Source: an uncultured Bacteroidales bacterium
GTDB lineage: Bacteria > Bacteroidota > Bacteroidia > Bacteroidales > WCHB1-69
DNA: 64,000 nucleotides
Direction: 5' to 3'
NCBI GenBank assembly: GCA_946413585.1
Contig: CAMKLG010000007.1
Span: forward strand, 1-64,000
Part shown: positions 59,677 through 64,000 of the stretch, piece by piece
Layout of the letters: each line of letters starts with the position of its first letter
Numbering within the stretch: the stretch's first letter is position 1
Notes under the pieces: model-generated
What the model was told of the DNA's origin: nothing
The model's input: only the letters and a program-made list of their open reading frames with translations
Database searches by the model: none
Made by a program: the position numbers and the translations under genes

Positions 59677-60434
59677 AACTTGCCCTGTTCGTATTCTTCC
59701 TTAATCCAGTCGTAACCGCGCTCCTCCAGTTCGAGAGCCAGCTCTTTCGGACCCGATTTCACGATTTTGCCATCGAAAAGCACATGCACCACATCGGGGA
59801 CGATGTAGTCCAACAGTCTCTGGTAGTGAGTGATGACGATGATGGCTTTGTCTGCGCCGCGCAGGTGGTTGATACCGTTGGCCACCACGCGGAGCGCGTC
59901 GATGTCGAGGCCGGAGTCGGTCTCGTCGAGGATGGCAAGGTAGGGGTCGAGGAGCGCCATCTGGAAGATCTCGTTGCGCTTTTTCTCGCCGCCGGAGAAG
60001 CCCTCGTTCACGGAGCGGTTGCTGAGCTTGTCAGTCAGTTCCACCACTTTCTGCTTCTCGGCCATCAGTTTGAGGAACTGGGCGCCGTTGAGCGGGTCGA
60101 GGCCGCGGTATTTGCGCACCTCGTTGAGGGCGGTGCGCATGAAGTTGGCGATGCTCACGCCGGGGATCTCCACCGGGTATTGGAAACCGATGAAGACGCC
60201 TTCGCGGGCGCGGTCCTCAATGGACAAATCCAGCAGGTTTTTGCCTTTGAACCAGACATTTCCCTGCGTCACTTCGTAGCCGCTCTTGCCGGCGATGGCG
60301 GATGCCAACGTGCTTTTTCCGGTGCCATTCGGACCCATAATGGCGTGCACTTCCCCCGCTTTCACCTCCAAATTCACGCCTTTCAATATCTCTCTATCCT
60401 TGATGGATACGTGTAAATCTTCAATCTTAAGCAT
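59673..60434 (-). CDS. sufC: Fe-S cluster assembly ATPase SufC
   Basis: 253 residues from the ATG at 60434; a TTG two codons upstream is not needed. ABC-type ATPase of the SufBCD complex. Walker A GPNGTGKST (34-42), signature GFSGGEKKRNEI, Walker B AILDETDSGLD and the switch His in VITHYQRLLDYI are intact. The Asn/Thr in GPNGTGKS and EGFSGGEKKR are SufC hallmarks. It has its own promoter box at 60452-60459 and is not preceded by sufB, the usual upstream neighbour. Confidence 0.97.
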   Translation of the reverse strand: MLKIEDLHVSIKDREILKGVNLEVKAGEVHAIMGPNGTGKSTLASAIAGKSGYEVTQGNVWFKGKNLLDLSIEDRAREGVFIGFQYPVEIPGVSIANFMRTALNEVRKYRGLDPLNGAQFLKLMAEKQKVVELTDKLSNRSVNEGFSGGEKKRNEIFQMALLDPYLAILDETDSGLDIDALRVVANGINHLRGADKAIIVITHYQRLLDYIVPDVVHVLFDGKIVKSGPKELALELEERGYDWIKEEYEQGKL

Positions 60435-60451
60435 ATTCAAAAATTAGGGCG

Positions 60452-60459
60452 CAAAGGTA
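60452..60459 (-). promoter_or_regulatory. -7 promoter box for sufCD
   Basis: Minus-strand TACCTTTG, 17 bases before the ATG at 60434, showing that sufC starts a transcription unit here. A short GTAGAAT-word array (60471-60497) lies upstream. Confidence 0.6.
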
Positions 60460-60553
60460 CGATTTTTTTAAATGTAGAATGTAGAATGCAGAATGAGGAG
60501 TAGATATGATTGTTGTCAGAATTATCCCGATCAAAATGAACGAAGAAACGTAA

Positions 60554-60581
60554 GTGGAGACGCTATGCATAGCATCGCTAC
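60554..60581. repeat. Degenerate GTGGAGACGC..GCTAC palindrome at the end of the TldD-like gene
   Basis: GTGGAGAC, then the exact 12-base palindrome GCTATGCATAGC (60562-60573), then ATCGCTAC. Outline matches 46653-46680. The stop codon of the minus-strand gene (60578-60580) lies inside the right arm, so the repeat could act as its terminator, though no T run follows. Confidence 0.5.
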
Positions 60582-63500
60582 GGGTGCAAAAACGCTGATT
60601 TCAACAACAACCCATCAGGCGCGACAATGCACGTAGGCACACCGGCGAAGGGGAAATCGCGAGTGCCAGAAGTGCCGTTGACCTTCATCATGACAGGAAA
60701 GGCGGTGTTTTGGTTGGATACAGCAACAATATTGTCAAGCATATAGAAATTGAAACCATTTATGGAAGCTCCTGTGACGGGAATTTCTTTACCCGTATGC
60801 ACATCCACACGGTAGAGTTGTAACAACTTGGTGTTGAGCGGTTTATCAGCAGTGATATTCTGAAGTGATTGATCATACATCTGTCGGAGAATGTACGCAT
60901 ACTGGCATCCTTGTTTTTTTGCCTCCTTGATGAGCATTTGCTTGAGTTTTGAATGTGGCACCGTTGATTTGTGTTCAAAGTCAATGCGGTTACCTCCTTG
61001 GGTGGCGAAACAACCTTCCTTGTTGATGGCCAGTTGCTGGAATCCATTGCTGTAAGGCGTTGATTTAGTGATGTTTCGATTTCCCAATAATGTGATCAGT
61101 TCACCATTCCTGATAATTTCAGTTTCAGTTATTTCCACGCCATCCGCATCCGTTTTGTCGTGTCGGCAAAATGTTGCCTGGTCAAACGCATCGCCAAATT
61201 TGTTTGCTGTAACAGAAATTTTTGTTGAAACAATCTTTTTGTCCAGTTTGTCTTCAAAAGATTTTTTGTTTGTTTGGTGCGATGGAGTCAGATGAGACTC
61301 TCGATATGCCAGCAAATTAGGCGTATGCTCCAACAGTGTTGTAACCAGCAGTTGTCCCACCGCCTCGTTTTCCACCAATATCGGTCCAAAATAGTTGCCA
61401 TCAAACGGAGTTCTCGATTTTTTCACGTTTTTGAAATGGCGGATCAGCAAATCCATCTCATTTTGAACATATTGCGTAGAAAACAGGGAATCTGTGCAGG
61501 GAAAGAAAATCGTTCTGCCATCCGAATAGTCCTCTCCGTCAGTCAATTGCATTGTCCCGTAAAGTTGCATTCCGATAACGTAAACCGGACGAACATAGAC
61601 AATTTTCTCGCTGTTCCAATAGTAAACATTTCCCATCATGACATAAATGTTGACGCCAGAATGGCTAAATAAGCCGTATTTGTCAAGAGAAGCGGAAGTT
61701 TCACGGGCGAGGAGTTCTAAATTGTCCAGCGTCGGGAGATTGAAGGAATGTTCATCAAAAGATTGTATGGAATTCGTGTAGGAACGCTCACTAGGATGCT
61801 TTTTATCGGTCTGCAGTGTGGTTGTTTTCTTAATTTCCCATTGAGTGACCGCTTTCAGGTATTCCGCTTCCGTGGCTTTGCGGAAGTCACGGACGAAAAC
61901 CCCGTTTCGATTGTCAATGGGCAATTTATAGCTCGTTGGAATCGCATCTGGCACCTCATAAAGATTGTTGTTAGATAAATCGCTCCCCAACAACACTTTA
62001 GGGGTTAAATTCCGAACTTGTTTTTCATTAGAATAGAATAGGCTCCCTTCGGATGCTTCAACGGTGAAAAGACGGGCATCGGTCATTAAATACTCTTGAT
62101 AATAGGGAGCGTTGATGTCGCCAACCGTCATTTCTTTGACATCCGTAGTCCATTCCTCTTGTGCGGTTTGAAGAAATAATTCGGATAAATTCTCTTTTGT
62201 GTCCGATGTTGGTGCAACGATTTGATTTACAATACGTTTTTCATGGTTTTTGACAATGGGGTGTATCTCTGCTTGTCGGAAAAGAAGGGCTGGGGAGCAA
62301 CTGTGTGTGATTATCTCGTCATTCATGTTATGACAGACGATGGAGACACTGCCGGAAGCATCCCCTCCGGCAATCAGGTTGTTGAACCATTGTTGAGTAC
62401 TGCCACAGACAATAATATCACGCACTTCCTCATCGGGAAGATTATGGGTGAAGACTTTATAACAAACAGTAGGATAAATCGTTAGGATTCCACGTGTGGT
62501 GTCGCAGCGAATCTCGGCATCTTCCACATACAATCCGAATTCTTTATTTTGTTGCCGGGCCTCTGCAAGCAATTGTGTTTTTAACTGATCGTAATTTTTT
62601 GGTTTACTTGTTGTTACGATTAGATTTGATTGTCTTGGTGCGGGCATTTGTCGATTGCCCCGTGCATGTCCGTTTGAGTAAGAGGAACCGGGTTTCTGTG
62701 TACGGGTAGCGGGAATTTGATCCGGCACACCTTTGTCAATCAATGAAATAGCCTGACTAACAATACCTTCGTCGTCAAATTGATAACTTCCGCTCAGGAT
62801 ATTGCCGTTATATTTTGTGATTGTCGGGTCACAGATGACGGAAAACTCTTCCGGAATAATTGTCCCTTTCACCAAGTTGTGTCGATTATTTTCCATCTCG
62901 TGTCCAAACAGGTGATGAGCCAAAATGGAAGCTGTTTTTCCGGAAAGAAGGACAGGAATGTTCATGTCCTCATATTCAATCGTACCATTTGAAGAATAGT
63001 TAGAGATATGAAGTACGTTTGATAGCTGAACTACCATATTTTGCATCTCTTTTTGTAACACATCTGCATCTGGAAGTTGGTCGGGAAATTTTGTAAAATA
63101 TTGGTGTTCAATATGTTCAAGATTGTTATTAGAGGACAATCCTTCAGTTTTCAACGTCAGGGTAGTCGAACAATGGTTTTCTACAACACTTCGGTTCTCA
63201 CTGGTAACCAAATATTTACGATTGGTTTGGAAAACGAGATTGGCGGATAATTCGGTTAGTTCCGGGGACGGAATAGTCTCCTTTGTGCAGTGACGAAGAC
63301 TTTGGGCTATATTCTCTTCATCCCAATGTGAGTCAAGAAGCGGCGGTTCATAATACTGATCGAAATCCGATATCAGGAATGCATAGGGTTCTTTGTCATC
63401 CTGTTGTAAAATAGCGGAGAATGTTTGATTTTCAACAAATTGTATAACTGCTTTGGAGTATGCTTGATTTGTTTCCTGAGTCAGGATTTTTTTAATCAAG

Positions 63501-63883
63501 TTCGAGTCATAGTCCAATGGCAGCGCAATCTGCGTGACATTACAGTTGTTTCGAGAGGAAAGAAAGTGGTAATTATCTGTTTCAGGCGAGCCGACACGGA
63601 TTTCAATGGTCAAAAAAACGGATTTCGAGGATATATTGTCATAGATGTAACCAAAATTGGCACTTGTTTGGTGTTCTGTTTTTTCACTCAGCCGGTAAGC
63701 CATGAAATAAACAGGGTAGTTTGTGTGTTGCAGCGAGTCAAAGTTGCTTTTCATCGATTGTTGGAGTAGCTGTAGCAGTTCGTCATTTGCCGGTGAGTTT
63801 TGTGCAAAAGCGAAAAGGCTGCCCGCCAGGAGCAGTGTACAACATAGGAACGAAAGAATCCAGTCTTTTGAGGAGGAACGCAT
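60578..63883 (-). CDS. Secreted double TldD/PmbA-like protein with degenerate metal motif
   Basis: 1101 residues with a signal peptide (hydrophobic to about 27, cleaved near AFA-QN). The first half matches the TldD/PmbA fold: NIPVLLSGKTASILAHHLFG with HHLFGH at 323-328, FDDEGIVSQAISLIDKGVP and ATRTQKPGSSYSNGHARGN. The family HExxxH reads HHLFGH here, so the catalytic Glu is His. The second half (from about 550) repeats the plan: FGPILVENEAVGQLL at about 833, VEITETEIIRNGELITLLGN, and a closing TCIVAPDGLLLKSAF, but has no HExxxH. Normal TldD/PmbA-type proteins are about 450-550 residues; this looks like a fusion of two. Probably a non-peptidase or heavily altered envelope protein (inference). 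No partner gene is adjacent. Confidence 0.85.
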   Translation of the reverse strand: MRSSSKDWILSFLCCTLLLAGSLFAFAQNSPANDELLQLLQQSMKSNFDSLQHTNYPVYFMAYRLSEKTEHQTSANFGYIYDNISSKSVFLTIEIRVGSPETDNYHFLSSRNNCNVTQIALPLDYDSNLIKKILTQETNQAYSKAVIQFVENQTFSAILQQDDKEPYAFLISDFDQYYEPPLLDSHWDEENIAQSLRHCTKETIPSPELTELSANLVFQTNRKYLVTSENRSVVENHCSTTLTLKTEGLSSNNNLEHIEHQYFTKFPDQLPDADVLQKEMQNMVVQLSNVLHISNYSSNGTIEYEDMNIPVLLSGKTASILAHHLFGHEMENNRHNLVKGTIIPEEFSVICDPTITKYNGNILSGSYQFDDEGIVSQAISLIDKGVPDQIPATRTQKPGSSYSNGHARGNRQMPAPRQSNLIVTTSKPKNYDQLKTQLLAEARQQNKEFGLYVEDAEIRCDTTRGILTIYPTVCYKVFTHNLPDEEVRDIIVCGSTQQWFNNLIAGGDASGSVSIVCHNMNDEIITHSCSPALLFRQAEIHPIVKNHEKRIVNQIVAPTSDTKENLSELFLQTAQEEWTTDVKEMTVGDINAPYYQEYLMTDARLFTVEASEGSLFYSNEKQVRNLTPKVLLGSDLSNNNLYEVPDAIPTSYKLPIDNRNGVFVRDFRKATEAEYLKAVTQWEIKKTTTLQTDKKHPSERSYTNSIQSFDEHSFNLPTLDNLELLARETSASLDKYGLFSHSGVNIYVMMGNVYYWNSEKIVYVRPVYVIGMQLYGTMQLTDGEDYSDGRTIFFPCTDSLFSTQYVQNEMDLLIRHFKNVKKSRTPFDGNYFGPILVENEAVGQLLVTTLLEHTPNLLAYRESHLTPSHQTNKKSFEDKLDKKIVSTKISVTANKFGDAFDQATFCRHDKTDADGVEITETEIIRNGELITLLGNRNITKSTPYSNGFQQLAINKEGCFATQGGNRIDFEHKSTVPHSKLKQMLIKEAKKQGCQYAYILRQMYDQSLQNITADKPLNTKLLQLYRVDVHTGKEIPVTGASINGFNFYMLDNIVAVSNQNTAFPVMMKVNGTSGTRDFPFAGVPTCIVAPDGLLLKSAFLHP

Positions 63884-63884
63884 T

Positions 63885-63922
63885 CGATGAAGGACGATGA
63901 AAAAACGATGAAAAACGATGAA
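63885..63922. repeat. Four CGATGAA words at 10-11 base spacing
   Basis: CGATGAA begins at 63885, 63895, 63906 and 63916, immediately upstream of the minus-strand TldD-like gene. Spacing is close to one helical turn. No -7 box is seen in the remaining bases to the window end. Confidence 0.55.
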
Positions 63923-64000
63923 GGCTATCTGAAGATAGTACCTTCGCGGTCGGGGCTGACAGAGACGATAGAAATTTTCGTATTAGTCTTATCTTCAATG

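Noticed and set aside
63783..63998. Minus-strand 71-residue frame overlapping the start of the TldD-like gene
   Set aside because: It overlaps the signal-peptide coding region in another frame and has no recognisable features.
63887..64000. Plus-strand frame open to the window end (MKDDEKTMKNDEGYL...), with AGGAGG 10 bases upstream
   Set aside because: It starts 3 bases from the divergent TldD-like start, its beginning is made of the CGATGAA repeat, and the AGGAGG is part of Ser codons on the other strand. With only 38 codons visible it cannot be supported, though it cannot be excluded either.

Overview
The window comes from an uncultured Bacteroidota genome, most likely order Bacteroidales. 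Evidence: a 2430-residue SprA translocon subunit of the type IX secretion system (T9SS); a giant secreted protein ending in a type B (gliding-motility-associated) sorting domain; glycoside hydrolases GH92, GH97 and GH29; TonB-like proteins; Bacteroidota-type promoters with a TAnnTTTG -7 box; and an almost complete lack of Shine-Dalgarno sites. No tRNA, rRNA, CRISPR array, integrase or transposase was seen. Most of the window is chromosomal backbone.

Layout. 1-2.4 kb: 5'-truncated GH92 mannosidase. 2.6-4.2 kb: two tandem TonB-like paralogues. 4.3-10.8 kb (minus): a long gene train pyrE-atpH-atpA-atpG-lipoprotein-nadC-yihY-small membrane protein, with ATP synthase genes atpH/A/G but not the others. 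11-18.7 kb: giant T9SS cargo built of repeats with three P-domain-like cassettes. 18.8-20.9 kb: CorA-type transporter, retropepsin-like protein, RuvC. 20.9-22.2 kb (minus): lipid-anchored Fe-S aldo/keto-reductase-like protein. 22.3-29.2 kb: transketolase N-terminal subunit, LptF/G permease, glycosyltransferase, Dxs, then a GH29 fucosidase. 29.4-40.2 kb: ComEC, then RuvA-SprA-DdpX. 40.2-42.8 kb (minus): TrmN6, ManA and a secreted protein. 43-46.6 kb: outer-membrane-like protein, ClC channel, RfbC. 46.7-53.1 kb: accessory-looking stretch with two P-loop ATPase/nuclease-fold proteins, GH97 and an M20 peptidase, where two divergent promoter regions contain direct repeats (52-bp and 33-bp periods). 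53.2-56.6 kb (minus): an ECF sigma factor fused to a transmembrane/periplasmic tail, overlapping an outer-membrane-barrel gene and followed by a thioredoxin-like lipoprotein. 56.8-60.4 kb (minus): ORF6N protein, RlmH, SufD, SufC. 60.6-63.9 kb (minus): a secreted double TldD/PmbA-like protein whose metal motif is degenerate.

Themes. Envelope biology dominates: T9SS translocon and a cargo, TonB, LPS export, glycosidases, a membrane-linked sigma factor and several lipoproteins. Several normally clustered pathways are broken up here (atp operon, split transketolase, suf operon). Intergenic gaps carry three kinds of repeat: a dispersed composite hairpin element, GTAG...CTAC palindromes, and degenerate short-word arrays. 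Three genes (GH92, rfbC, GH97) change base composition sharply within the reading frame.

Best candidates for something undescribed are the membrane-fused sigma factor locus, the ATPase/nuclease-fold genes with repeat-bearing promoters, the P-domain cassette architecture of the giant T9SS cargo, and the double TldD-like pseudo-peptidase. All functional statements are by-eye family recognition without database searches.
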